Both the position numbers and the translations under genes were made by a program. From a virus, in the IMG/VR virus record IMGVR_UViG_3300023171_000002, positions 1 through 44,102 of that record: a stretch of DNA of 44,102 nt; one strand, written 5' to 3'. The notes beneath the pieces were generated by a model. That model saw only the letters and a program-made list of their open reading frames with translations. It had not been told where the DNA came from and searched no databases. How positions within the stretch are numbered: position 1 is the stretch's first letter; each line of letters opens with the position of its first letter. This document shows, in pieces, positions 20,024 through 28,450 of the stretch.

Positions 20024-22182
20024 ATGGCGACGGCAGCTCCGCTCGATGTCGTGACCTTTATCGAGATCGTGTCTGTGGCGCCGAAAGCGATGCCAGATGC
20101 AGTGGCCGCTTTTACCGAGAAGGACGCAGCGCCGGAAATCGTGCCCGTCAATGCGGTATCGACGTTGTTAATCCGCAAGACATATGTGAACGTCTGGCTT
20201 GCACCAGGTGCTGCACTCACCCGAACATAGAACTCCGTAACGCGTGACGGGCGAGCAACGACCGAATATGCTTCGGCCTGCGTTGGTGTCGCCTTGCCAG
20301 CCCCGAGATAGTAGACGGAATTGGTGGGAACTGACCCGCTAGCCTGATAGGTGTCATGGCGAGTGGGATTGCCCATGTCCGAGGACGAGCCCTGCGCAAA
20401 ATGGTTGACTACCATATTTGACGAGCGGTTATTCCATGCGCGGTTGAAGTTGGCGGTGGCATCCTCAACGACGAGCGAAGTGGCATAGCTTGAACTGTCT
20501 TGAATGCCGATGTTATCGTAAATATCGTTTTGCTGTGCGGAGTTGGTGAGAGCAATCGCATTCGGGAAAGTCGCAGATCCGACATTCTGAAGCGTGTTGT
20601 TGTGCACTTTGGAGCGCGTAACACCGGAAAGCAGGATAGCCGATTCATTGACCTTGCTGATGATGTTGCCACTGATCTCGCAGAAATCACCCGTCGCAAT
20701 CTGAATCGTCTTCTGGCTGGACGAAATAGCCATATCTCTATCAGAGAAAATATTATCCGGGATAATGAGGCCAGAGACCTCTGAAGCATCAACGAGAGAG
20801 CCGGCAGTTGACGCTCCCCAAGGGGAGTAAGTGTTCGCCCGGATAATCGAATTTCTGATATTCTTGGTGCCGGTCTTGCCGCGCAGGTAAACCATAGCGC
20901 CGCCGCCTGCTTGACGGTTGCACTCGATGGTGATGTCACGGTTTAGAATGCCCACTCCAGCGGCTGTGGCGTTGATGTTGACCAGGTTTGCAGACGTATT
21001 TGCAACATCCTCCACCGTGAAGGTGTTTTCGTAGATGCCGAGGGAACCTGTGCCGGGGCCGATGAGGAACCCGACGCCCGTGCAGTATAGGTCGTTGAAG
21101 GTGTAGCTGGCATCAGTCCCCGGATACGTGGTTGCATCCGAAATATCGAGGAAGTGAAACCCGCGAGCCTGGCAGTTGCGGATTTCAGCGGCTCCATAGC
21201 CGATCTGCTTGATGCATGTTCCGCCCTTGTTGGGGCTGTCAAACCGGGTCTTTGTAATCGACCACCAGCCGGCAAACTCAGTGCGCAGGCTTTCGAGCGC
21301 AAGGGAGTTTCGGTTGAAAAAGCCACCTTCCATGCGGACGAAGAAAGGCGCTTGTGCCGTTACCAGCGTTCCGTAGATGAAGCGCCACTGGTATTGCATA
21401 ACCGCCGTTGCACGGAACTCCGAGGCCCCGAGCATGAAATGGATGGGTTTGTGACGAGGTTCGAAAAGGAGGCCTGAAGGTGGGGTATATGCGCCGCCTG
21501 ACCCATCGGCCACTTGAGGCACCCAATCGATCGGCAAATTATGGAGATAGACTTTATAGCCGGGGGTGGCCCCAATGCCACCGTATGTGCAGAGGTAGTT
21601 GGCCCACAATTGCAAAGCCGCTGTATCGTTGGCTACACCATTACCAATCGCACCGAAGTCTTCCGGGTATGCGATGCCGAGCGCTTTACGTGCGTTCACG
21701 CCAAGGTCGAGCGTCACCCGCTGGGCGGCGGCATCGGCATCATCCAGTAGCGCTTTACCGGCCGCTGTCAGGTCGAAGGTTCCGGCCGTACCTGCACCCG
21801 TGAACTGAATGCCCTTATTGGCGGCACTGGTTAGCGCAGCAATGGCTGTAAGGTCCGCATCATAGGCTTGGACGTTGGTTCCGATGGCCAAGCCAAGATT
21901 TGTGCGGGCTGTGCCAACATTGGCGACATCCGAAAGATTGAGAGATGACCTGAGAAACCCGATCGGCGCATATGCATCAAACGCCTGTTTCGTCGTCAAT
22001 GGCGTCATACGCTTGGAAGGGTTGGTCCCAGCCTCCGCTTCTGCCTGAGAGGCGACGGGCGCCCCGGCATCCACCAGCTTTTGAATGGTGGTTTGCCGGG
22101 TGGTTGCGCCATCAATGGCCACAACTTCGCTAGCTACCGGGGAGTTTTCCACCGGCAGGGCATTAATCCGAATTTCAGCCAT
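19990..22182 (-). CDS. Tailspike / pectate-lyase-like beta-helix protein
   Basis: A 730-residue receptor-binding protein. Residues 1-160 are a virion-attachment region with an Ala/Thr-rich phage fibre repeat (LGLAIGTNVQAYDADLTAIA). At about 175-190, DFGAIGNGVANDTAALQ is the start of a pectate_lyase_3 beta-helix. The middle shows many N- and I-rich rungs (NIRNSIIRANTYSPWG, FCEISGNIISKVNESAILLS). The C-terminal 130 residues are a beta-rich trimerisation/binding cap. It probably cleaves or binds host capsule or O-polysaccharide. The 3' end overlaps the methyltransferase gene. Confidence 0.8.
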   Translation of the reverse strand: MAEIRINALPVENSPVASEVVAIDGATTRQTTIQKLVDAGAPVASQAEAEAGTNPSKRMTPLTTKQAFDAYAPIGFLRSSLNLSDVANVGTARTNLGLAIGTNVQAYDADLTAIAALTSAANKGIQFTGAGTAGTFDLTAAGKALLDDADAAAQRVTLDLGVNARKALGIAYPEDFGAIGNGVANDTAALQLWANYLCTYGGIGATPGYKVYLHNLPIDWVPQVADGSGGAYTPPSGLLFEPRHKPIHFMLGASEFRATAVMQYQWRFIYGTLVTAQAPFFVRMEGGFFNRNSLALESLRTEFAGWWSITKTRFDSPNKGGTCIKQIGYGAAEIRNCQARGFHFLDISDATTYPGTDASYTFNDLYCTGVGFLIGPGTGSLGIYENTFTVEDVANTSANLVNINATAAGVGILNRDITIECNRQAGGGAMVYLRGKTGTKNIRNSIIRANTYSPWGASTAGSLVDASEVSGLIIPDNIFSDRDMAISSSQKTIQIATGDFCEISGNIISKVNESAILLSGVTRSKVHNNTLQNVGSATFPNAIALTNSAQQNDIYDNIGIQDSSSYATSLVVEDATANFNRAWNNRSSNMVVNHFAQGSSSDMGNPTRHDTYQASGSVPTNSVYYLGAGKATPTQAEAYSVVARPSRVTEFYVRVSAAPGASQTFTYVLRINNVDTALTGTISGAASFSVKAATASGIAFGATDTISIKVTTSSGAAVAIHSSYVLLESQ

Positions 22183-22190
22183 GATTGCTC

Positions 22191-23069
22191 CTAGAGCTTG
22201 ATGCAGCGAAGAGTTGTGGTGGAGCGAGGGCGGGTTTCCGTCGCTGTGCGAACGACCAGGGAGGCGTTGAAGCCCGTCTTGCGCCTTGTCACCGAGGTAG
22301 CCACATCGACCGCCAAGTCAGCGCCGCCGAGGCCATCGTCAAAGAATGCGCCGGTCCAATCCGCGATATCCTCGGGACTGGCCACAGCAGTTCGCCGGGA
22401 GGAGAATCCGCCCGTGATGTTCTGGATTGCGTCAAGCTGGGACTTGCCAACGGTCAGCGTTGCATCGACCCCACGGCCATCATCGGCGCCGCGCTCGAAC
22501 TCACCACGGCTATCAAACAGCGGCATGCGCTTGTTTGTCGCAAAGTCAGCAGCCGCAGAAGCGCCACGGGTTGTAGCTACGCCGCCGTTTGTCTGGATTG
22601 GCAGGGTGGTGTTATCGAACTGACCCCAGAGGAGTTCGAACAACGGCTGAGTGTCGGCATTGGCCCGCGTGGTTGCGCCGGACGTTGGGTTGCCGATCGT
22701 GCCGCCGTTTTCCTTGATCCAGCCTGCCGGGGCTGTGGTTCGCCGGAAGCCTTGGACAGCGCCAGTTGGGACCGCAACAGCCGTTACCGATGCCGCGACC
22801 GCCGTAATCTGGGCAATGACGGCAGTCATCTGCGCGAAATTGGTGTAATCCCCATCGGCGGAGCCAGCGGCTGCATTGGTTATTTTAAAGCCAGCGGCTG
22901 AAATATTGCCAGACAGCGGCGCCGCACCGGATCGATAGAGTGCTTGGCTCAGCATTGATTGGATATCGTCAAACGGAACGTTCACTTGTGCGGCTAGCAC
23001 CTTTTGGCCGGTGACAGCCCTATCCCGCGTGACGGTTGCGTTGCCGTTTGTGTCGATTGGCATCGGCAT
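22191..23069 (-). CDS. Tail fibre protein with collar domain
   Basis: A 292-residue fibre-type protein. The N-terminus (PIDTNGNATVTRDRAVTGQK, then VNVPFDDIQSMLSQALYRSG) is a common attachment segment. It is followed by a collar-domain core (VPTGAVQGFRRTTAPAGWIK, then GGTIGNPTSGATTRANADTQ and MPLFDSRGEFERGADDGRGV), the usual P-x-G ... A-P-x-G-W pattern of phage tail collar fibres, and a C-terminal beta region ending in LRCIKL. It precedes the tailspike and probably works with it in adsorption. Confidence 0.8.
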   Translation of the reverse strand: MPMPIDTNGNATVTRDRAVTGQKVLAAQVNVPFDDIQSMLSQALYRSGAAPLSGNISAAGFKITNAAAGSADGDYTNFAQMTAVIAQITAVAASVTAVAVPTGAVQGFRRTTAPAGWIKENGGTIGNPTSGATTRANADTQPLFELLWGQFDNTTLPIQTNGGVATTRGASAAADFATNKRMPLFDSRGEFERGADDGRGVDATLTVGKSQLDAIQNITGGFSSRRTAVASPEDIADWTGAFFDDGLGGADLAVDVATSVTRRKTGFNASLVVRTATETRPRSTTTLRCIKL

Positions 23070-23145
23070 TTCTCCATGCGCAAGCGCCCCGGATTGCAGG
23101 GCATTTGAGGATCGGTTATGGTGGGTTTTTCAAATCGGGGTTTTG

Positions 23146-23436
23146 ATGGGCTGGAAGTTATTCCAAGCGGCCATATTTGGGTCGATTATCGTTCTGGCAA
23201 TAGAGTACAAATGGGAGGCTGACGGCCTCGCCATAGGCGTCCTAGCCGGAATGACATCATGGTATGCTACCGGTCTGGCAAGCGGCCTTGGTTCGCTTGT
23301 GCGGCGGCTTGCTGGCCGATCAGAGCCTCTACTACCGCAGCCAACCGTGGGTCACTTAGACGGGTGGGCGCGAGAAGTTGGTTTGATAGATAAGCCTGTA
23401 CTGGACGGCTCATCAGCCCACGACCTGCGACAGTAG
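23146..23436 (+). CDS. Rightward membrane protein overlapping an ejection gene
   Basis: A 96-residue ORF beginning at ATG 23146 in the 197-bp gap between fibre and ejection genes. It opens MGWKLFQAAIFGSIIVLAIE, then YKWEADGLAIGVLAGMTSWY, giving two probable membrane spans. This opening resembles small membrane proteins found beside tailspike genes in other phages. The last 170 nt run antisense to the ejection gene, and that part is less convincing. The ribosome-binding site is weak (GGGG). Confidence 0.45.
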   Translation: MGWKLFQAAIFGSIIVLAIEYKWEADGLAIGVLAGMTSWYATGLASGLGSLVRRLAGRSEPLLPQPTVGHLDGWAREVGLIDKPVLDGSSAHDLRQ

Positions 23437-24982
23437 GAACTGCCATACCGGTCAGAGCCCCGATTATGGCGCCGGCCGGACCTCCAGCAATAGCCCCGGT
23501 TCCCGCGCCACCGGCGCCAAGAAGGCCACCAATAGTCCGCGCATTGAGCCTGGTTGATGTTCCGCTGTCAGGGAGAGGCTTAAGAAGTGACTCACCGGCT
23601 CTAGCTAGCTCATCAAAATCACCTTCAGCGCGAGCGTATTGGCCAGCTCTCCCAGAAACTGCAGCTTGTCGCAGTTTAGCAGGCGATATGCTTCCAAGGG
23701 CCGCGTTCTCACCCGCCCCTGTTGCGGCTTTCTCAAGAACCTTCATGTTCCCATATTCGCGGCGCAGTCGTGCCCACTCTGTGGCGTCTTCAGGAGTGAC
23801 GGAACGCGTCATCCCATCGTCAAGAGTGTTGCGTAGCCCGCGAATGGCATCGGCAAACTCAGTGTCTGAGTTTCGAGCCCTGTGTGCCGTTTTGGTGAGG
23901 CGCGATCGGATAGTCTGATAATCTGCGCCCGACATATTGCCGCCGCCAGTGTTGAACCTCTCAATAATATCATCAGCGAGATTGCGAACAATTTCCCGCT
24001 GATCCGTCGGAAGGACGCGTTCATATCGGTTTAGGGTTTGCCCTATACCTTGCCCAATCTGCGGGTCAGACCGGAGAGTGTTTCTTGCGGCTACGTCACG
24101 AAACCCCGTGGATAGACGATCATTGATCGCGGTCATGTTTTCGGGCGTGGCCAACCCTTGACCACCCGCCCGACGCATTGCCGCATCGGTAAACGCCGCT
24201 GCTTGATTATCGAGGAGGTTCGCCGTAGCGCCACCGCCCAATTCGCTTTCCATAGCCTTCAGGTTACGACCACCGGTCAATTGTCCTGCAGTCGGGCGGA
24301 CGCCTTCGGCTCTGAGGACATCAGCAGCGGCAGCACGTTCTGGGGAAATACGTAGAGGCGTGATAGCCCGACCTGCTGCAGAAACCGCCATCGGCGCAAG
24401 AAGGGCGGCGGCTACACGAGCGTATGGCTCAACTGCCGACCCTTCCGTTAATTGTCCAGCGCCTTCGCTAGCAAGGCCAGGTGCGGCGCCAAACTTGAGA
24501 AGGTTCCCCGGAGACAAGCCACCAAAAGCAGCGGCACCTGGAAGAAACTCACCAACAGTTCCAGCATACTCCCCTGCCGTTGTCTGAGGCTCGTATTCGG
24601 AAGCTCCGCCGCTTATGGTGGAGACGCCTTCCCTTGCCTTTGTCCCGCTGAACGGGCTGTAAGCGCCAACCTTCTCCATTATTGCTGGATCCGGGCCACC
24701 AAAGAATGTGCCCACTTCCGGTTCCTCACCGGTCGCGGTCTCATATGCCTTGCGTGTTAGCCACGTCCCGCCAGCCTTCATGAGATCGGAAAGCGTTCCG
24801 GGCAGGCCAACGAGATCGGCCGTTCCACGTGCTATTCCAGACGCACCTGATGCGGCAACATCACCAAGAGTAGACATCATGCCTCCTGATGAGGCGTCTC
24901 CACTCTCTGGTGAACCTCCAGCTTCCTGACGGCGCCTGCGAGCACGGGCAAGAGCCAAGGCCTTCTGCTGCTCTGGTGTCAT
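23267..24982 (-). CDS. DNA ejection protein (P22 gp20/gp16-like role)
   Basis: A 571-residue protein coupled by ATGA to the upstream gene. It is Ala/Gly-rich with hydrophobic glycine segments near residues 170-200 (YARVAAALLAPMAVSAAGRA) and near the C-terminus (TIGGLLGAGGAGTGAIAGGP, then AGAIIGALTGMAVP), which could enter membranes. The centre is helical (QREIVRNLADDIIERFNTGG). This composition and the place between a transglycosylase-like protein and the fibres are typical of podoviral ejection proteins that form the channel for DNA entry. Identity is by character, not a specific motif. Confidence 0.65.
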   Translation of the reverse strand: MTPEQQKALALARARRRRQEAGGSPESGDASSGGMMSTLGDVAASGASGIARGTADLVGLPGTLSDLMKAGGTWLTRKAYETATGEEPEVGTFFGGPDPAIMEKVGAYSPFSGTKAREGVSTISGGASEYEPQTTAGEYAGTVGEFLPGAAAFGGLSPGNLLKFGAAPGLASEGAGQLTEGSAVEPYARVAAALLAPMAVSAAGRAITPLRISPERAAAADVLRAEGVRPTAGQLTGGRNLKAMESELGGGATANLLDNQAAAFTDAAMRRAGGQGLATPENMTAINDRLSTGFRDVAARNTLRSDPQIGQGIGQTLNRYERVLPTDQREIVRNLADDIIERFNTGGGNMSGADYQTIRSRLTKTAHRARNSDTEFADAIRGLRNTLDDGMTRSVTPEDATEWARLRREYGNMKVLEKAATGAGENAALGSISPAKLRQAAVSGRAGQYARAEGDFDELARAGESLLKPLPDSGTSTRLNARTIGGLLGAGGAGTGAIAGGPAGAIIGALTGMAVPTVAGRGLMSRPVQAYLSNQLLAPTRLSDPRLAAVVEALIGQQAAAQANQGRLPDR

Positions 24983-27090
24983 TGAAACAGCTTCCTATCT
25001 TCTGGCGTCATGAATTCCCAATCAGCGGCATCAACGCCAGCGGGAACCTTTGAACCATCTGCGGGGATAAGTTCTTGAGCTTTATCTGTCCCGGTTTCCT
25101 TGATCGTCTTAACCAGATTATCGACAGCGCTCTGAGGAAGGCCATTTTTTAGTGCCTCTGCCGCTACCTGACGGCGAACCCTCTTTGCCTCTACACGGGC
25201 CTTCCCGTCTCCTGGCTGGGGAAGCAGGAGTTCGCCATAGCTCTTTTCTTCGTATGGAGTGAGAGCCGCGCCAGAGTCTTTGCGAAGATAAGCCTTGACG
25301 AAGTCGTTGCCCGCGTCTTTGGCTATCTGATATTCATCGCTCTGAAGGTAGTTACCCAAATTCATTGGGATGGCACTCGACGCAGCTCCACCAAGGCTAA
25401 GAAGCGCACCCTCGTATTTATCGAGAGTGGGTGTTGCGGCAGTCATTCGTGTTGCGAAGAACGAGTCCTTGCCTTGAGCTTCCGTCAGAGACTTACCCCC
25501 GCCGCCTTGCGAAAAATTGACCTCGCCATTAGGTCCAACGGACAGAGAAGTCCCACCGCTACCGCCACTGAGCATGAACTGGTTATATTCTGGCGTTCCG
25601 GCCTTAAGCCCCGCACGATCCGCACGAATTTCCAGAGCCCTTACTGAGTCGGGGGTTTTTTCCTGAGCCAAATTCGGAGACTGGAGCCAGCTTTCGGTGT
25701 TGGGGTCATAGACATTCCCATTACCAGCATTGATAAGCGGCTGACGCTTGGGCTGACGAGCCTGATCAAGTTCGATCTGACCCAACTCAAGCTGCTGGCG
25801 ACGAAGGGGATCTGCGTCTTTCTGCTGCGCCTCGTATCTCTGGCGCTCCATCCACTGCTGCTGCTGGGCTACCTGCTCCTGCTGGCCCTGCTGCTGCTGC
25901 AGGAGAGCCTGGGCAATGGCGCGGGTCTGCGGCGTGGCCTGCGGGTCGGATAGGGCCTCTATGATGGCCGGGTTGATAGATGGCTGAGCCGATGGTTGGG
26001 CCTGTGCCATCTCTTGCAACATTGGAGCCTGCTGGGGAGTGTTGACCGTCTGCTGCTGGCCGATCGAGGATATAGCGGCGGGCTGCTGTGCTGCCATTGC
26101 CGGTTCTTGCCTACCGGGAAACGCGGCCATGGCTTCGGGAGTGCCACGAAATGCAGCAACCTCGCCAGAAAGACCCTGATCAGCAACCGGCATAGGTGCT
26201 TGCTGCTCGATCGCATCCGTTGCGGTCTGCGGCTGGGCCGATGCCATCTCAACAGGAGGCTGGCCACCGATCGCGCTCAAAACCATGCTTTCCGGGTATA
26301 GGGCGCCGGACTTGCCATGCTCCTGAATAATGAGACCACGCACGAACTTTGCAGCCATAGCGGGGTCATTCAAGTTGATATCGTCGTCAGGAGAAAGGCC
26401 CATTGACGCGGCAACATTCGCAGCAGCCTTGGTGTTTCCTGGCGTCCATCCCATATTGCCCGCAATAAGCTGATTGGCGGTCTTCTTGCCTCCATCATAC
26501 TTGCGTTTGGCAAGTTGGAACATGGCATTCATACCCGCTTCAGGAGTAGCAAATACCGCCTGCGGGTCGCCTTGGTCAGTATTGACAGATGGGCCGACAA
26601 TGCCGGGAACTTTTTGTCCAACAAACTTGATGTTGCCGGGGTTGTTATTCCTCATCCCGGCCGGGAGTTTTGCCCGCAGTGCAGGGTCGGACAGATATCC
26701 GCCAAGTTCCGTGCCATCATTGGCGAAAGAAGGGGAAACCGCCGCCCCGGCCGGTGATGTTGCGGCAATCTCTGCGGATGCGCTCGAGGCCGGAATAACG
26801 GACGATACCGCTGCGGTACCGGACGCGGTAGGAGTGCCCCCAGAAAGCGCATTAGCAATGAGTTCCTTGTTGCGGCTTGCAATGTCTGCGTCGGCATTGT
26901 CTGCCCTGCGGTAGTCGATACCGGCAAGCAGACCCTGAGCAACGCGATTGAGGCCCTGAGACCAATGGGCAACAGGGGAATAATCCATGGCTCCCTTGGC
27001 AAGGAGGTCAGCCGCAGCCCTTTCCTTCTCGACCTGAGCAGGAGTAAGCTTTTCGCCAGCGCGGCCCCAGAGGAATGCTTGATTGGCCAT
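24979..27090 (-). CDS. Internal virion protein with NNPGNI muramidase-like domain
   Basis: A 703-residue protein. Residues about 145-265 contain RNNNPGNIKFVG, then FATPEAGMNAMFQLAKRKYD and TANQLIAGNMGWTPGN, the signature of phage structural peptidoglycan hydrolases. The segment about 290-430 is Gln-rich low complexity (QALLQQQQGQQEQVAQQQQW). The C-terminal third is helical (YEEKSYGELLLPQPGDGKAR). It likely resides in the capsid, is ejected, and helps open the wall. A TAATG overlap joins it to the upstream gene. Confidence 0.75.
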   Translation of the reverse strand: MANQAFLWGRAGEKLTPAQVEKERAAADLLAKGAMDYSPVAHWSQGLNRVAQGLLAGIDYRRADNADADIASRNKELIANALSGGTPTASGTAAVSSVIPASSASAEIAATSPAGAAVSPSFANDGTELGGYLSDPALRAKLPAGMRNNNPGNIKFVGQKVPGIVGPSVNTDQGDPQAVFATPEAGMNAMFQLAKRKYDGGKKTANQLIAGNMGWTPGNTKAAANVAASMGLSPDDDINLNDPAMAAKFVRGLIIQEHGKSGALYPESMVLSAIGGQPPVEMASAQPQTATDAIEQQAPMPVADQGLSGEVAAFRGTPEAMAAFPGRQEPAMAAQQPAAISSIGQQQTVNTPQQAPMLQEMAQAQPSAQPSINPAIIEALSDPQATPQTRAIAQALLQQQQGQQEQVAQQQQWMERQRYEAQQKDADPLRRQQLELGQIELDQARQPKRQPLINAGNGNVYDPNTESWLQSPNLAQEKTPDSVRALEIRADRAGLKAGTPEYNQFMLSGGSGGTSLSVGPNGEVNFSQGGGGKSLTEAQGKDSFFATRMTAATPTLDKYEGALLSLGGAASSAIPMNLGNYLQSDEYQIAKDAGNDFVKAYLRKDSGAALTPYEEKSYGELLLPQPGDGKARVEAKRVRRQVAAEALKNGLPQSAVDNLVKTIKETGTDKAQELIPADGSKVPAGVDAADWEFMTPEDRKLFQ

Positions 27091-28058
27091 TAGGCGACCT
27101 TTCCGTAATCAACCATCTGGAAGCCTGCGCCGTCTCTGGCAACAGCCGATGGATTAACCTGCGCGACTTCATCGGCCATGACGCCCATTTCGACAGGGCC
27201 ACCGCTGGTATATCGATAGGTGTAGACCGGCAATCCCGCGTCTGTTGAGCCAACGCGGCGAATATCAGTCTTCAGCCGGCGATCGGAGTACTTGATGCCA
27301 GCTGTCAGGCCTGTGCCAAGGAGGCCAAACAAGCCGCCCATCTTGGCATTCGAGCTAGCAAGTTCTGATTGGTATTTGCTATTGACAAGACCTGTATAAT
27401 CGACTCCGCCAACCTGCGTCTGGGGCGTGTTGACAAACTCTGGTCCTTGGACCTGCGATCCGGACAGAAGCGCTCCGATCTCATTGAGCGGCTGGTTCCG
27501 TTCATAGCTGGCCTCTTGGAACGCCTGCTGCCGGCCGGTCAACGCCAATTGGTTATAGGCATCGTTCTTGGTCTGGCCAAAGTCTCCCATAGCCGATGTA
27601 TAGGCAGCTGTGCCGGGACGAATGCCAGAGTTGACGAGCTGCGCCCTCAAGGCCTCCTGCTCACGGGCAAACCGAGGGTCAAGACGCGCCGAGCCCAATT
27701 CATTGAGCTTGGCCTCTGTGGCCGAATTCACGTCGAACGGCTGCGCAAGATAGTCCTTCAGGAAGTCTGAACGCTCGTTGGCGATAGTGCCAAGGTTGAG
27801 TTCCGCCGCTTGCGTCTGATCAAGGATTTGCTGCTGCTGAGGAGAGAGAGACGTTGTCGCCGTATATTTCGGCGTGGAAACCGTCTTACCCTGAGAGTCC
27901 ACAAACGTATTGTTGCCGTTCTGGGTATAGGTCAGAGACCCATAAGGGCCTTGCTGATCAACCATGTTCAGCTGGGATTGGGTGAGCGCAGTATCTCGGT
28001 TCATTCCGCTCTGGGCTTGAGCCGTAGCGACGGGATCCGGTGCCTTCGGGGTTTTCAT
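27090..28058 (-). CDS. Virion protein with C-terminal S74-type chaperone domain
   Basis: A 322-residue protein. The main body is polar and helical, Gln/Asn-rich (SPQQQQILDQTQAAELNLGT). The last 65 residues are a peptidase S74/intramolecular-chaperone domain: KYSDRRLKTDIRRVG, with S258 and D259 as the self-cleavage residues, then YTYRYTSG, MGVMADEVAQVNP and MVDYGKVA. S74 domains usually end tailspikes; here the protein sits with the ejection genes. It may be a head or neck structural protein needing assisted trimerisation. Confidence 0.7.
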   Translation of the reverse strand: MKTPKAPDPVATAQAQSGMNRDTALTQSQLNMVDQQGPYGSLTYTQNGNNTFVDSQGKTVSTPKYTATTSLSPQQQQILDQTQAAELNLGTIANERSDFLKDYLAQPFDVNSATEAKLNELGSARLDPRFAREQEALRAQLVNSGIRPGTAAYTSAMGDFGQTKNDAYNQLALTGRQQAFQEASYERNQPLNEIGALLSGSQVQGPEFVNTPQTQVGGVDYTGLVNSKYQSELASSNAKMGGLFGLLGTGLTAGIKYSDRRLKTDIRRVGSTDAGLPVYTYRYTSGGPVEMGVMADEVAQVNPSAVARDGAGFQMVDYGKVA

Positions 28059-28448
28059 TCAGCGCTCCTGTCTGTAGCGGTATTCGTCTTTGAGCACACC
28101 AATCAGGAATGCATCACGACCCTTGCCGAATTGATTGCGCATTAGCCCCTCTATCTTCCCGCCAAGGCGTTCACCTAGTCGGGCTACTTCTGGGGTTTCT
28201 GTCGTTAACGTGAAGCGTTCGCACTTGAGGATGTCGAAGACGTAATCCCCTACGGCTCGCAAAATGGTACGGTTCCAGCCGTGACCAGCAATGGTCGCGT
28301 GGACGTTGGCGCCCTCAAAGACGTGAAAGATGACCCCGGCGACTATCTCGCCGTCTCTCTCAAGGCCAATGCATGTGAAGGGCGGGATGAAGGCGGAACC
28401 AATCTTCTCGGAGACAAAGGCCGCAACACGGTCATCGGTAACGAGCAA
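28059..28448 (-). CDS. GNAT-like N-acetyltransferase in the structural region
   Basis: A 129-residue protein, probably from TTG 28448 (no ATG/GTG is available upstream in frame; a GGGG site is 9 nt away). The sequence has FIPPFTCIGLERDGEIVAGV, then IFHVFEGANVHATIAGHGWN and ERFTLTTETPEVARLGERLG with a final FGKGRDAFLIGVLKDEYRY, following the GNAT strand order. Such small acetyltransferase-like proteins are regularly found next to head-tail genes of podoviruses. Acceptor unknown. Confidence 0.65.
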   Translation of the reverse strand: MLVTDDRVAAFVSEKIGSAFIPPFTCIGLERDGEIVAGVIFHVFEGANVHATIAGHGWNRTILRAVGDYVFDILKCERFTLTTETPEVARLGERLGGKIEGLMRNQFGKGRDAFLIGVLKDEYRYRQER

Positions 28449-28450
28449 GG

